This document shows, piece by piece, positions 9,933-21,239 of a stretch of 64,000 bases of DNA. The position numbers and the translations under genes are program-made. Position 1 is the stretch's first letter. Every line of letters starts with the position of its first letter. The notes under the pieces are model-generated. The model saw only the letters and a list, made by a program, of their open reading frames with translations. It was not told the DNA's origin and made no database searches. This DNA is from Neoechinorhynchus agilis (lineage: Eukaryota > Acanthocephala): NCBI GenBank assembly GCA_051530055.1, contig CM121342.1:8184001-8248000 (forward strand). Direction: 5' to 3'.

Positions 9933-12657
9933 ATGGATGCCAATGAAAACATTTTGGAAAATACAGACGAATTTGATCGCCAAATAGAAAAGGAGTACCA
10001 CAGAGAAGATCAAGACGTGAGAGTTCTTTTTTAAGAATCGTGTTTAAGAAATTTTTTAAAGATTATGGATTACGTTTGCCGAATGTCTTATAGTTCATCT
10101 GAAGATCTTACCGTGGTTTCGTGCACTCAAAATGACCTCCAAGTCTCCAGCGACTCTTTGAACGAAGATGACGCCATAAAGATTGTTCAATCAACTCCGT
10201 ATTCCGGTCAAATGGACGGTAACTTCATAGGCGAAAATATTTTCTCGGAAATCGTCAAAGAAAACCAATCCGAAATCAATGTCTTGCAAAGCACTGAAAA
10301 TAAGACGAGTGCAGATAAACAATTGAAAGGTGAAATTTTCTAGAATTACATTTAAGACTTGGAATTGTTTGTTGAAAAATCAAAATGTTCAGTGTTTTCT
10401 TTATTCAGATTTGATATTTCCTTTTTTTGCTCTTTAATAATTGAACTTTTAATTTTTTAAGGGCAAATATTTTGTAGTGTAGAAGTATCGCAGTCCGCTC
10501 GTCATTCGCTGTTTCCCAAGAATCATTTCGGATATTACAAAGACGATACGACGTGAATGGTCGGCAAAATTAAATGATGAGATCACACAAAAAATGGCCG
10601 AATCAGAATTTAGTATTCTCTATTAATTTTTGATTTAAAAAAGAATTTTTAAAACGTTTTTTAATAAGAATTCAAATTGTTGATTTGTTAAGATCGACTA
10701 AAATATTTGGAATCTCAAATGGACGCACTTAGAAAAGAGAATACGGCATTAAGAAACAATCTCTCTTCCTCGGATGCAGAAATCAAAAAAGTTTGTTTGC
10801 AAAAAGCGGATCTGGAGAAGCGACTTGAAATCAGCGAACAATCCTATGAAATGATTCGAGAAGAGAAAAGACTCTGGAAACGAAGCAGAGAAATGGAAGA
10901 TGGACAATTCGATCAGATTAGGCGAACACTTAAAGAAGACCTGTTTAATTCTCAAGAACGTTTGAGAAGATCTTCGATTGAAATCGATAGAAAGGTATTC
11001 TGATTTTACGAGTACTTTCAAAACTATACCGAAATTTAATTGATAAGAACAAAGAGATTGCTGATCACAAATTGGCAGTGAATGCATTAAACCGAGAAAG
11101 AGATTCGCTGTTATCAGTGGCAACTGCGAGTGTTAGAAGAGTTTCTTGTATTTCCGAAGATTTGTTATCGATCGGAAATCATTATCTAACTTTCGATATT
11201 AGTCAAATCGATCATAACGCTATCCGAAAGTTGACTACAAAACTCACTGAAGAACGTCTTCATGCTGATCGACTTGTTGAACTGCTTAAAGACGAGTACT
11301 TGAGAGGAAAAGACTGTCAGAGTTCGAGAGGAGAAAGTATAATGGCGTTGGCAATGTCAATTGGTTCAAAGGCAAATGAAGAAACTATCCGTTTTCTGAA
11401 GGTATTTTTAGACCTTTTATTACTGAATTTATTGAACATAAGAGATCAGAATTTTGCCACAATATGCGTTCGAGACTTGCCTGCGAGGTTCAATTTTTAA
11501 ATTTATTTCCGCCTTTGTTTTAAATCGAATTTCAAATACGAAATTGCATTTTGAAATGCGTTTTGAATAATTGTGATAGCCGCTAAAGAGGTGTAGTTTC
11601 GCTCATTAGAATTCGTAAAGTGCATTTCTCTATGTTTTTGTTAATCGTTTAGACAAGAGACTCAGCAATTCAAACGGATTCAAGTAATTTTTCTAAACGT
11701 TTGATCTCACAAAATCTGCCGCCAATTCAATTTCAAGTTAAAGAAATCCGCTTGGATTTTCAAAGGTATTTAATTCGAGCTATTAACAATCATTTAAATT
11801 TAAATAGGATTGAGCGCCTTAACAAGCTTATGTATGATCAAATTTCAAGCTCTATCTGTCATCTGAAACAATTCGTTTGCTCTAAAATCGACCCGGAATC
11901 ACCACTAAGCGTAAAAAAGTTCAAAGATCTAAAACTATTCACTTCCGAAACAACAAAAGATGTTAGTTTATTAACCAATATTTTGACAAAGTCACTAAAA
12001 TTTGAACATGATTGTTTGTCCGAGATTAAATCAATGAGCCAAAACGTCGACCGAATCCAAAATGGCATTGCTGAGAAAACGAGTGATCTTGAATTCCGTT
12101 TGGACGAATGCACGAGTAAGCTTCTTTGTCTGCACGACCAGACGTTCTTGGTAATGAGAAACATGAAGAAATCCGTCTCGAGTTTGCAAGATCATCTTTT
12201 AAATACAAAAGTAGATTTTGCTACAATGATGAATGCTCAAAAACACAAAATGAACGAGATTAAAGATATTTTGGTTGCATTTAGCGTCTATATTTTAGAA
12301 ATGGAAGCGAACAGAGAAGCAAAGCGACTTTCCATGGTCAATGTTTCCGTTCAAACGGAAGATTACGTAGACGAAGAATTGATATCGATGGTTAAATCGA
12401 TAACCCACAGTAATTCAATTATGCAAAATTTGTTGGAGGAAACACTTCCTCGAGCGTCAGCTTTGGAAGCCTGGATTCAATGTACTTCGACGAGGCTTAA
12501 ACTTTATTGTTCAAAAAAGAATGTTCCGGTTCTGGAAAGAAAATGCGGACGCAGTTCGCAAGGTTCCATAGAAAAGGAAGATATCGGTGGATCATTAAAG
12601 ATTCAAGGAAAACCGTGGTATCGGCGGTACATAAGAACAAATAGACTTGATGTCTAA
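9933..12657 (+). CDS. Multi-exon coiled-coil protein, family not recognised
   Basis: Exons supported by frame and splice sites: 9933-10016 (MDANENILENTDEFDRQIEK), 10062-10329, about 10462-10612, 10693-10994, 11048-11401, 11653-11765 and 11808-12657. Residue patterns are heptad-like and highly charged (RLKYLESQMDALRKENTALR, KLTTKLTEERLHADRLVELL), so a long coiled coil is likely; the C-terminus is basic (KPWYRRYIRTNRLDV). Introns of 45, 53 and 42 nt occur. The exon at 10462-10612 does not keep one frame: its first half reads SVEVSQSARHSLFPK in one frame and its second half SDITKTIRREWSAKLNDEI in another. The 42 nt intron 11766-11807 has no stop and is a multiple of three. A structural or cytoskeletal role is a guess from the coil only. 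Confidence 0.65.
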
Positions 12658-13265
12658 GATGAAATAAACGTTTACTTTGTTAGAGATTCATTGATTTGTT
12701 ATTGAACGTTCAAGATCATGATAATTAAACGGCTGAAAGGAAAATTATCGTTTCATTGGAAACAGATGCGATTCTTTAGACATTTGAACATAATGCACAA
12801 TTACAGGTTACGTTTTTAATGTCAAACTTAAAGCAAAGATAATGATTGAGAAATTATAAGAACGCGACCTCTGATTGAAGATAAAAAATTTATCTTTAGC
12901 AATTCCGATTGTCTAATGTCGAAGCATTACTTTTTCTGCAAAAGTGCATCGTTCAACCCCTATTAAAATGATTTAAACTTTTTTTTCGTTGTCGTACATC
13001 CACTGAAGATGACCTTTTGAAAAAACTAAATTGGACGCTGATTGGCTACCCGATAATTTAAAATAAGCGGCAAACAATGAAAGGAAATTTAGCACAAATA
13101 AGCGTTATAATCCTGTGTCCTCCTCTAATTTTTGGATGTGTGAATAAAATAGTAACCTTTTTTGATTCTATGCGCACTTTCTGATGTCAAATTAAATTTT
13201 ATTAAAAACCGAATTTTACAGCGTTTTCTCGAGCGTTACGGACTCCTTTGGAGGAAAAGCCAACG
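12658..13265. other. AT-rich intergenic stretch
   Basis: 3' flank of the coiled-coil gene, then sequence leading into the 276 bp tandem repeat. No gene seen. Confidence 0.45.
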
Positions 13266-14080
13266 TTTTACTATGGGAATCTTTGTAGGGTTTTTTAACG
13301 GCAAGCGAAATTCGATGGCTACTTTTGATTACCGCGATTTTTGTTTAGTTAAATAACATTAATGAAACGATGAATAATCGAAATTATGGTCTCCCTGCCC
13401 AGCCTGGACTTTTTCCGTAAATTGCTTGTTCCAATTTGTTTCCCAAATATTTTTTGCTTACCAAAAGGTAATTGTTTGCCATCAAATCGATAATAATCCT
13501 CGACCGATCCCCATTGAGATAGATCACCGAGCATCAACTATGTTTTGTTATGAAAACCTTGCAGGGTTTTTAACGGCAAGCAAAATTCGATGGCTACTTT
13601 TGATTACCGCGATTTTTGTTTAGTTAAATAACATTAATGAAACGATGAATAATCTAAATTATGGTCTCTTTGCCCAGCTTGGACTTTTTCCGTAAATTGC
13701 TTGTTCCAATTTGTTTCCCAAATATTTTTCGCTTACCAAAAGATGATTGTTTGCCATCAAATCGATAATAATCCTCGACCGGTCCCCATTGAGATAGATT
13801 ACCGAGCATCAACTATGTTTTGTAATGGAAACCTTGCAGGGGTTTTAACGACAAGCGAAATTCGATGGCTATATCCTTCACCGTTGTTTTTCTAATTAAG
13901 GAACATTCGTTAAATGATGAATAATGGAAATTATGGCCTAAGTCCCCGCCTGCCCTTGAGTCTGCCAGGAAACCCATTTGTTATAATTTGTTTCCTGAAT
14001 ATTTTTGCTTACCAAGAGGTGATTGTTCCCATTAAATCGATAACAATCCTCGATTGATCGAATTTGCCATATTAATGCGC
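13266..14080. repeat. ~276 bp tandem repeat, about three units
   Basis: The marker phrase TTAACGGCAAGCGAAATTCG recurs with small changes near 13295, 13570 and 13846, giving a period of ~276 bp. Units share TGCTTGTTCCAATTTGTTTC, ATCGATAATAATCCTCGACC and GAGCATCAACTATGTTTTG. Units one and two are close; the third decays after ~13,900. The matching reading frames (MFQFVSQIFFAYQK twice) are products of the repetition, not genes. Confidence 0.85.
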
Positions 14081-14389
14081 AATTTCATTGTGTCAGTGCT
14101 GGTGCTTTTTTTGTAGAAATATTATCGTTGCATTTTTCTCAATTATTCAGAAATCCAATCTTCCTTTTGGTTACAAATTGGTCAAATCATTCTCTCAAGA
14201 ATTTTTTGAGACAATTGCAACCGTAATTTCGGCATTAATTTTTTTCTTTGCCACTTGAATGTTCGAATAAAAATTAACTAACCTGCATCGTGAATTTCAC
14301 GGCTGCTTTACTCACTTTTTGCTATTTGCATTGCGATTTCTTCACAGCCAAAAGCACTTTTCATTTACTTTCGATTTCCCGTTTCTTAG

Positions 14390-15286
14390 ATGTTTAAGAA
14401 GGATAAAGCATATTTCTGTAATGAACATCCTGATGCTGAATTAGTCGAAGATTTCCACGCTGGTGATCTTATTTGTCCTCTCTGTGGAGCAGTTGTTGGC
14501 GAGAGAGTCGTTGACGTTTCAGCAGAGTGGAGAATTTTTCATAGCGACACCGAAATGTGGAATAAATCTCGGGTCGGGGAGCCGTGTAATGAAATATTCG
14601 ACCTGCAATACAATATGGCTACTCGATGTGATTGGAAATCTATGAAATTGGATTCGGCAACGAGGACCACACTGAGGCGCCATAAACAGATGGAAAAGAT
14701 AGCAGAGTCTCTGAAGATCCCTCGGCTAATCACTGACCAGGCAAAAGGGATTCTGAAGCGGATAAAGGATGCAAAACCTCTGCGAGGAAGGCCCGAGGAT
14801 GCAATCGTGGCTGCGTGTTTGTATATTGCGTGCCGCCAAGAGAAAGCACCAAGAACTTTGAAGGAAATCTGTTTAGTGAGTTCAGCCAATACTCGAGATA
14901 TTGGGAAGTGTTTTAAAAAGATTTTGTCCCTGATCGATGACAATGTCGGAACTGTCAGAAGCCAAGATTTCATCCCGAGATTCTGCTCTCGACTTAACAT
15001 GAAATCGGAAGCTCAGGATATTGTTAGGCATCTGAGTAAACGAGTCGTACAACTCGAACTCGTTGATGGAAGAGCTCCAGACACCGTCGCAGCCGCTTGT
15101 ATTTTAATGGCTTCTCGTCTTTCCGGACTAAGAATTTCTATTGTGGATATCAAGGATGTCACTGGAGTATCGATAAGTTCAATCTTTAAGCTGTACAGAT
15201 CGCTGCTCCCACATTCGCAAGAACTTTGTCCAGAGGACAAAACTTGTATTAGTAATTTACACCTTTTATCTCAGTCACACAAGTGA
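14390..15286 (+). CDS. GTF2B: Transcription initiation factor IIB (divergent, intronless)
   Basis: TFIIB bridges promoter-bound TBP and RNA polymerase II. The 298 aa protein has the N-terminal zinc ribbon (C10, H13, C29, C32 in FCNEHPDAELVEDF and ICPLCG), the reader segment (DVSAEWRIF, then SRVG), and two cyclin-like repeats, roughly residues 98-180 (RGRPEDAIVAACLYIACRQE, APRTLKEIC) and 195-280 (RAPDTVAAACILMASRL). It is a little shorter than the ~316 aa metazoan protein, with a reduced linker after the reader and a divergent second repeat. ATG at 14390; no intron is present, unlike several neighbours, so a retrocopy or specialised paralog is possible. No second TFIIB copy is in the window to compare with. 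Confidence 0.9.
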   Translation: MFKKDKAYFCNEHPDAELVEDFHAGDLICPLCGAVVGERVVDVSAEWRIFHSDTEMWNKSRVGEPCNEIFDLQYNMATRCDWKSMKLDSATRTTLRRHKQMEKIAESLKIPRLITDQAKGILKRIKDAKPLRGRPEDAIVAACLYIACRQEKAPRTLKEICLVSSANTRDIGKCFKKILSLIDDNVGTVRSQDFIPRFCSRLNMKSEAQDIVRHLSKRVVQLELVDGRAPDTVAAACILMASRLSGLRISIVDIKDVTGVSISSIFKLYRSLLPHSQELCPEDKTCISNLHLLSQSHK

Positions 15287-15787
15287 ATAGGATTTTTTGA
15301 AATAAAATATAGTTAGGTTTTGTTTATGTTCAAGGAGGCAGGATTGAATGAATTATTGCCGCTTTAAGGATGAATTCAATAAGACTGCAAATTGAGGTGA
15401 AAATCCAAATTGAAACTAATTTTAATGGAAACAAAGGGAAATTAAGCTCGCTTTTTACTGTTTTTTTCTTTAAATTTTTTCTTATTATTTAACCTCAAAT
15501 TTGATTCGTTAAGTGAATCCTTTGAATTCGCGTTTCTTAAATGGGAAAGGAAACCGATCGACATTTCTGGACGAAAATAGAATCCTTCAATCCGTTTTAA
15601 AAAGAATGATCGTCGGAAAAAAATTGGTGCAAGTTAAAAATTTGTTTCTTGAGATTGTAAAATGTCGATATTTTTTATTCTGTAGATATTACGACTTAAA
15701 AGTGGCGTACATTTTTCATGATTTCTCTCCCTGAATCACAAAAAGCACAGACAAATGTCGAATTGTTTTTTCTTAGTTCACTCCCAT
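15287..15787. other. Intergenic, convergent 3' ends
   Basis: Lies between the 3' ends of TFIIB (plus) and the RWDD2-like gene (minus). AT-rich; the small open frames here have no recognisable features. Confidence 0.45.
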
Positions 15788-16656
15788 TTAATCATCCAAC
15801 TCAAGGTCATTTGACGCAGGATCACTGCCGCCTATGGGAATGATCAATTCGAAAATATCATCTCTTCCGATAGATTTCAAATAATTCCTCAGCATCCCAA
15901 CATCCGACTGATGTGCCCCAGGTTTCATAAAGACTCGTTCTTCGAACGTTTTAAAAAGTGGCTCCTTCGAAACATGATCATCGAAAAGGATTCGTATTCT
16001 TCGCCATGTCAGTGCTCGTATCTGTTGCCAGTAATCATGGATGCTTTTCAAATCAGTGCTTTCAATACATATGAGGCCAGGCTTTCCCGGAACTGAGAAT
16101 CCGGTCAGGCCGAGTGCGTCGGCTGTGTGTCGAATAAATCGTCGTTTCTTAGGGTTTCGAATATGGTGACTATATAAGAAAGGTCCTCAAATATAGACAT
16201 TCGAAGACCGTTCAATATCCACCTTCTGTGACACTGAACAACCTCGTTTTTGGATTGGGACTTAATCTCCGTTGTCTTTGTTTGGAGCTCATAGCAATTC
16301 CTGCAGAGTTCAAGAACCTTCTCAATAAAGTCCGGAATCGATATTGTCATTGGAACGGACTTTATGAGAGTATTGAGTTTTGGTGCTAAAGGAGTGTTGG
16401 AGCATTCAAGATGAAGTGCCGATAAGGCTTGTTGATTTTTTCGGATGAATTCAATGAACAAACTCTCAAATGGACATGCGTCGTTGAGTAGAGCTTTCAA
16501 ATTGAATCGGTATTTAATTTCGTTCTTAAACTGATTCTTAGGAATATCACGAGGTTCAATTAATTCTTCTTTAGTGTACATGAATCGAAGGCACGACAGT
16601 TCATCGTACAATGAGTTATCAATCTTATTAGACATTTTCTGAAAAGACGAGCACAT
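15788..16656 (-). CDS. RWDD2-like protein (RWD domain plus DUF1115), frame broken once
   Basis: The upstream part (from ATG at 16656, or the next ATG at 16635) reads YDELSCLRFMYTKEELIEP, an RWD-type start, and CPFESLFIEF. The downstream part reads YSHHIRNPKKRRFIRHTADA, LGLTGFSVPGKPGLICIE, then YWQQIRALTWRRIRI and FEERVF, which is the hallmark of RWDD2A/B (SHHI, GFSMPGKPG, LxWKRI). Molecular function of the family is poorly known. The two parts are in different frames; the switch falls within about 16,160-16,210. A 23 nt GT-AG gap would repair it but is far shorter than other introns here, so a one-base assembly error or true frameshift is more likely. Confidence 0.75.
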
Positions 16657-17296
16657 AAATCATTTAGAAATCGATCTTCGCTTATTAAAAACTAATTGGT
16701 CAATAATGATAAGTTTACAAAGATAGCAATATTATCTCGTCCATTTGCTCGATTATGGCTTAATGCAAGAAACCCAAAAATACCATCGAATTTCTTAGAA
16801 TTTTAATGAATGGATAATAAGAAAAGCAGTATTTGCTTAAAGATTTAAAGTTGTTTCATAAGAAAACAATTTGCTTTTCGACATTCGGACTGTGGACCAA
16901 ATGAACTGTTTAAGAAGGATAAATTAAATGCTAGATTATTTTATCGATTGACAACAGTATTTTATGTACGACGAATGAAGAAAAAAATAGAAGTTACGAA
17001 AGCATTGGAGATTCTTTAAGAGAAATATATCTTTAAGGAAGTTCAACGACGAATTTTTTCCCATTAAAACGAAACACAAAAAGTATAGAAAGAAGGATGG
17101 TCAATGTTTTTAATTTTCCATGTTTAAACTATAAATCGAATTTGGATTGCATTAAAAAATCCTTTTGACACGACAATTAAAAGCTCTAAACGACAAAAAG
17201 GTTAAAATTTAAGTGAATGTCCAAATCCCAAGGCCACTTCTAAACAATTGAGCTACTATTAGAAATCACCAAGGAGCGAGTTCCGACTTTCACTTG
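16657..17296. other. AT-rich intergenic stretch
   Basis: Upstream of the RWDD2-like gene; no gene, RNA or repeat recognised. Confidence 0.45.
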
Positions 17297-17515
17297 TAAT
17301 GAACAATGTTTTCTTTGGTGATGAGAAGAATGAAGATTGATTTATCAATACCCAATATTTTGTCCGAATCATAAGACTTCATGTCTAAAAGGGTAAGTCA
17401 GGGTTGCTTTATCCTGACGTACCTTTTAGACATGAAGAAATCCGACGAAATGGACGAAATATTGGGAGTTAATAAATCAATCTTCATTCTTCTCATCACA
17501 AATATAATGAACAAT
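17297..17515. repeat. ~190 bp near-perfect palindrome with 11 bp flanking direct repeats
   Basis: Arms 17315-17403 and 17412-17501 are inverted copies over ~88 bp with few mismatches, separated by only about 8 bp; the arms contain GATGAGAAGAATGAAGATTG and its complement. TAATGAACAAT occurs just outside both arms (17297-17307 and 17505-17515), as a target duplication would. It codes for nothing and looks like a foldback (MITE-like) insertion. Confidence 0.8.
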
Positions 17516-17640
17516 ATGGCACACGACAGAATTTGATCTCTAAGGAACTAGTGGAGACCACAAAGAGCCGCAAATTTTTTAACCAACGCTGGAAAATGGT
17601 TTGCCGCAACGAAGGACCTCGTGCAGTCCAACTATTTTTA

Positions 17641-18885
17641 TTGGATAAGTGTTTTTGAGAATAAAAAGCATCGATAAAGACGTACTCAAGATTATGCACC
17701 TCGGAAATATCGAATTTAATAAATTCCTTTTAACTTTCCGCCTCAATAATGAACAATTCAATGTTCAAATATAAATTTGTCGAACAAGTGTTTTTGAGAA
17801 TAAAAAGCATCGATAAAGACGTACTCAAGATTATGCACCTCGGAAATATCGAATTTAATAAATTCCTTTAAGCTTTCCGCCTCAATCATGAACAATTCAA
17901 TGTTCAAATATAAATTTGCCGAACAAGTGTTTTTGAGAATAAAAAGCATCGATAAAGACGTACTCAAGATTATGCACCTCGGAAATATCGAATTTAATAA
18001 ATTCCTTTTAACTTTCCGCCTCAATAATGAACAATTCAATGTTCAAATATAAATTTGTCGAACAAGTGTTTTTGAGAATAAAAAGCATCGATAAAGACGT
18101 ACTCAAGATTATGCACCTCGGAAATATCGAATTTAATAAAGTTTTTTAAGCTTTCCGCCTCAATAATGAACAATTCAATGTTCAAATATAAATTTGCCGA
18201 ACAAGTTTTTGAGAATAAAAAGCATCGATAAAGACGTACTCAAGATTATGCACCTCGGAAATATCGAATTTAATAAAGTTTTAAGCTTTCCGCCTCAATA
18301 ATGAACAATTCAATGTTCAAATATAAATTTGCCGAACAAGTGTTTTTGAGAATAAAAAGCATCGATAAAGACGTACTCAAGATTATGCACCTCGGAAATA
18401 TCGAATTTAATAAATTCCTTTTAACTTTCCGCCTCAATCATGAACAATTCAATGTTCAAATATAAATTTGTCGAACAAGTGTTTTTGAGAATAAAAAGCA
18501 TCGATAAAGACGTACTCAAGATTATGCACCTCGGAAATATCGAATTTAATAAATTCCTTTAAACTTTCCGCCTCAATCATGAACAATTAAATGTTCAAAT
18601 ATAAATTTGTCAAACAAGTGTTTTTGAGAATAAAAGCATCGATAAAGACGTTCTCAATATTATGCACCTCGGAAATATCGGATTTAATAAATTCCTTTAA
18701 GCTTTCCGCCTCAATCATGGACAATTAAATGTTCAAATATGAATTTGTCAAACAAGTGTTTTTGAGAATAAAAAGCATCGATGAAGACGTACTCAAGATT
18801 GTGCACTTGGGAAATATCGGATTTAATAAATTACTACTTCAATTTTTCCGCCATAAACTAACATGAATAATTCAATCTTCAAATA
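17641..18885. repeat. Minisatellite, nine units of ~139 bp
   Basis: The phrase GTTTTTGAGAATAAAAAG starts near 17651, 17790, 17929, 18068, 18205, 18342, 18481, 18620 and 18758, so spacing is 137-139 bp. Each unit also carries AAGCATCGATAAAGACGTAC, CACCTCGGAAATATCG and AATGAACAATTCAATG. Units in the middle are almost identical; those at the right end (from ~18,600) are more diverged. The antisense reading frames (MNCSLLRRKVKRNLLNSIF) repeat with the array and are not genes. Confidence 0.95.
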
Positions 18886-19152
18886 CATCGGAGAAGTGGA
18901 ATTCAGAAAAGGAATGCCGGGTCCTCGAGGAAATAGAGGAATTTGAACTTTTATAAATTATTGCCATATTCAGAAATGGGGTTCTGGTGATCATTATCCC
19001 GAATAAAACTTTATGCGATCACAAGAACACCAAATTTACCATAACGAAAGATTTTCTGTCGGTAATAGTCAGAATTATTGCTTTGGTAAAAAAACTTGAA
19101 AACTAATAGCATTTTATTTAGACTTAACGCGGACTTTGTGGTAGCTCTGATT
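18886..19152. other. Intergenic, right flank of the minisatellite
   Basis: AT-rich, no gene recognised; 3' flank of the acidic unknown gene. Confidence 0.4.
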
Positions 19153-19671
19153 TTAAAACAAACCGATTCCATCCCTTTTGGATTCCTTCCAATTCTGAAT
19201 AGCTCGATAAAGAGTAACCGGAAGCCTATCTCTCCGAAGTGCCATTAAATATCTCGAAGTAACGAAATCAATATCGTTTTCCCTTCCTATAATGTCACCC
19301 AATCCTCCTTTGCTCAAACTTCCGTCGCTTATTTTAGGCGCTCCACAACCAACGATAACCATCGGACTCTCAACTAAAACCGTATCTTCTTCTCTAACGG
19401 ATTCATGATGTTCTTCAGATTCAGAAATTAAGGAGAGCTTGGACTCCTGCTCGCTGATTCCATTGAAATGACCACTCAGACCTTCCCATATACTGATTTG
19501 GCCATCCAATGGCACCACGTCTAATTCATCTTCATCCGCATTTGTGTCTGCTTTACCCAATTCTGCGCTTTGTATCGACTCAGCTTTAATCGTAGCATCA
19601 GATCTTTCTAAACCCAATGCATTATTTAACATTCGCTTGATACTTTTTCCGCAACCAGCGAACGGGGACAT
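19153..19671 (-). CDS. Acidic hypothetical protein, 172 aa
   Basis: An intronless frame starting at an ATG (MSPFAGCGKSIKRMLNNALG) and ending DGIGLF. The middle is rich in Asp/Glu/Ser (ADTNADEDELDVV, SEEHHESVREED), the C-terminal third looks globular (DIDFVTSRYLMALRRDRLPV, LYRAIQNWKESKRDG). No transmembrane segment or known domain recognised. It is divergent from the dynein light chain gene with 337 bp between starts, which supports a real transcription unit. Function unknown. Confidence 0.6.
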   Translation of the reverse strand: MSPFAGCGKSIKRMLNNALGLERSDATIKAESIQSAELGKADTNADEDELDVVPLDGQISIWEGLSGHFNGISEQESKLSLISESEEHHESVREEDTVLVESPMVIVGCGAPKISDGSLSKGGLGDIIGRENDIDFVTSRYLMALRRDRLPVTLYRAIQNWKESKRDGIGLF

Positions 19672-20008
19672 CGCTTAATTTATCAGGACTTTTGAAGCAA
19701 AAAGGTTGCCATAGTGAATTTCCGGAAAGACTAAAGCGATTATAATTGCTAAAAATGTTTATCGTAAACTCTTTTTAGACACTTATTATTGTTTAAAATA
19801 CGGTAAAAAACATCGAATTTGAAAATGTCTATTAACGAAATACATTCACATTTCGGCACTTGATTCTTAAAAATAAGGAAATTACTTAAAATTAGCTTAG
19901 AAAAGACATGTAAACAGCTCGCAAAATAACCGTTATTTAAGATATGTAACCGTGGTTACTTCAATATTATGGAGAACTTAATCGTATAAGTCAATTTTTA
20001 AACTTCAA
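19672..20008. promoter_or_regulatory. Likely shared promoter region between two divergent genes
   Basis: 337 bp lie between the ATG of the acidic protein (minus) and that of the dynein light chain (plus), so both 5' UTRs and promoters must be here. It is AT-rich with no motif I can name. Inference from gene layout only. Confidence 0.4.
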
Positions 20009-20362
20009 ATGCCCACCGAAGAGCGTTTAGTGTCATCCGAAACAAAGGAAGCAAAGGAAATCGAAGTGTTTTTCTGTGGAACGGTTCAATCGATAGTGAA
20101 AGAAGTGTTGACCGGATTCGAGTGTGATTTAACTCGGGCGGATAAAATGGCGTCCGAGTTGACAACGAAATTGGTTCAAGAACTTCAGAAACGATACCCT
20201 GGCCAAAAGACTGCGGTATCATCTCTATTTTACCATAGAGATTATGAGGTCTCAACCGGGATGGATTATAAATGGGACAAACAAAAGGACACGATGATGT
20301 TGGGAGTTTTCCGATGCCGAGGAATAATCTGTGTTGTTACTATTTACGTTTTGGATTTTTAA
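20009..20362 (+). CDS. Tctex-type dynein light chain
   Basis: 117 aa, the usual length of the family. Light chains of this type bind dynein intermediate chains in cytoplasmic or axonemal motors. Matching family features are the helices FFCGTVQSIVKEVLTGF and ADKMASELTTKLVQELQKRY, the beta segment AVSSLFYHRD, the conserved WDKQKDTMMLGVF region and the C-terminal CVVTIYVLDF. Divergence suggests a TCTEX1D/DYNLT2-like member rather than DYNLT1 itself. ATG at 20009 gives the expected start; intronless. Confidence 0.85.
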   Translation: MPTEERLVSSETKEAKEIEVFFCGTVQSIVKEVLTGFECDLTRADKMASELTTKLVQELQKRYPGQKTAVSSLFYHRDYEVSTGMDYKWDKQKDTMMLGVFRCRGIICVVTIYVLDF

Positions 20363-20996
20363 ATCATTTTAATACAACGTTATTGTTCGTATATTAAAAA
20401 GAACTCTTCGTGGACGAATTTTTCGGAGGTAAAATAAGCAACAAGTAAAAGCAAAATTTGCATGAATTCAACAACCCACAATTTGTGTTTATTGGCCTGG
20501 TTAACATTTTAACGAAAGTGGTCGGCAAAGTTGAACTAAAACGTTGTTATTTAGGTTGCTTGTCAACACTCGAGAGGGATTGAATATTTCGACTGATTGA
20601 ATCAGTCATTATTAATTCAATCTAAAAAATTACAAAGGAATTTGTCACAACACACACCAAATGATTGTTTCCGTTTGGATTCGGGAACGCGGGATCTTTA
20701 ACCCCGTAGGTGACCCTTTTGGTTCATTTAAGTCAACTGCAGGTAATTGGAGGGAAACTTAATATCGACTCTTTGATAAGTTGATAGCATTTCCCCTGTT
20801 CCTTCCCAAGGTCTTTGAACAAATCTTTGTTTCACCACACGAAGGCCATCTCGCAGTCGTTGCAGGGGACATACAAAGGGAGATCGTTAAAGACGAATGT
20901 ATATTTCGACTGATTGAATCAGCCATTGGCAATTCAATCTAAAACAAATTACAGATTAATTTGTCACCGTTTGGACTCGGGAACGCGGGAGAGCGG
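20363..20996. repeat. Intergenic with a ~100 bp direct repeat
   Basis: The phrase TTTCGACTGATTGAATCAG and the following ~110 bp, through GGACTCGGGAACGCGGGA-like sequence, occur near 20588-20700 and again near 20905-20990. The rest is non-coding. The second copy runs directly into LINE sequence at 20,996, so the repeat may be part of a composite retroelement flank. Confidence 0.6.
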
Positions 20997-21180
20997 CACG
21001 TCTCGCCTTAACTCTGGCTGTCTTTAAAAGGTTTTTCATCTTGTGTATATCGGAGACGGGCGAGAGGTTATTAGTGAAAGTCTAACCTAAAATATCAGGC
21101 TTCTTATAAGCAGGGTCGAAATCTAACCCAAAAATCCCACGATTAAAAAAATTATTCGACAAAGGCAAACCATGGATCGA
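20996..21180 (-). mobile_element. APE-type LINE, short fragment
   Basis: Sequence beginning GAGCGGCACGTCTCGCCTTA closely matches 21441-21590, part of the LINE reverse transcriptase region read on the minus strand, so this is a second small copy of the same segment placed in direct orientation. Confidence 0.7.
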
Positions 21181-21239
21181 ACGCTGTCGCTGAATAACTG
21201 AAGCAACATTCTATACTAGTTACTATCCGTTTTTGGAAG

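Noticed and set aside
13426-13895. Paired proteins MFQFVSQIFFAYQK
   Set aside because: Products of the 276 bp tandem repeat.
16160-16210. A 23 nt intron in the RWDD2-like gene
   Set aside because: It would restore the frame, but all other introns are at least ~42 nt (one doubtful 34), so an indel is more likely.
17496-18039. Short antisense genes MNCSLLRRKVKRN... in the minisatellite
   Set aside because: They recur with the repeat period and have no independent coding evidence.
17641-18885. CRISPR array
   Set aside because: Units are ~139 bp without distinct spacers, and the genome is eukaryotic.
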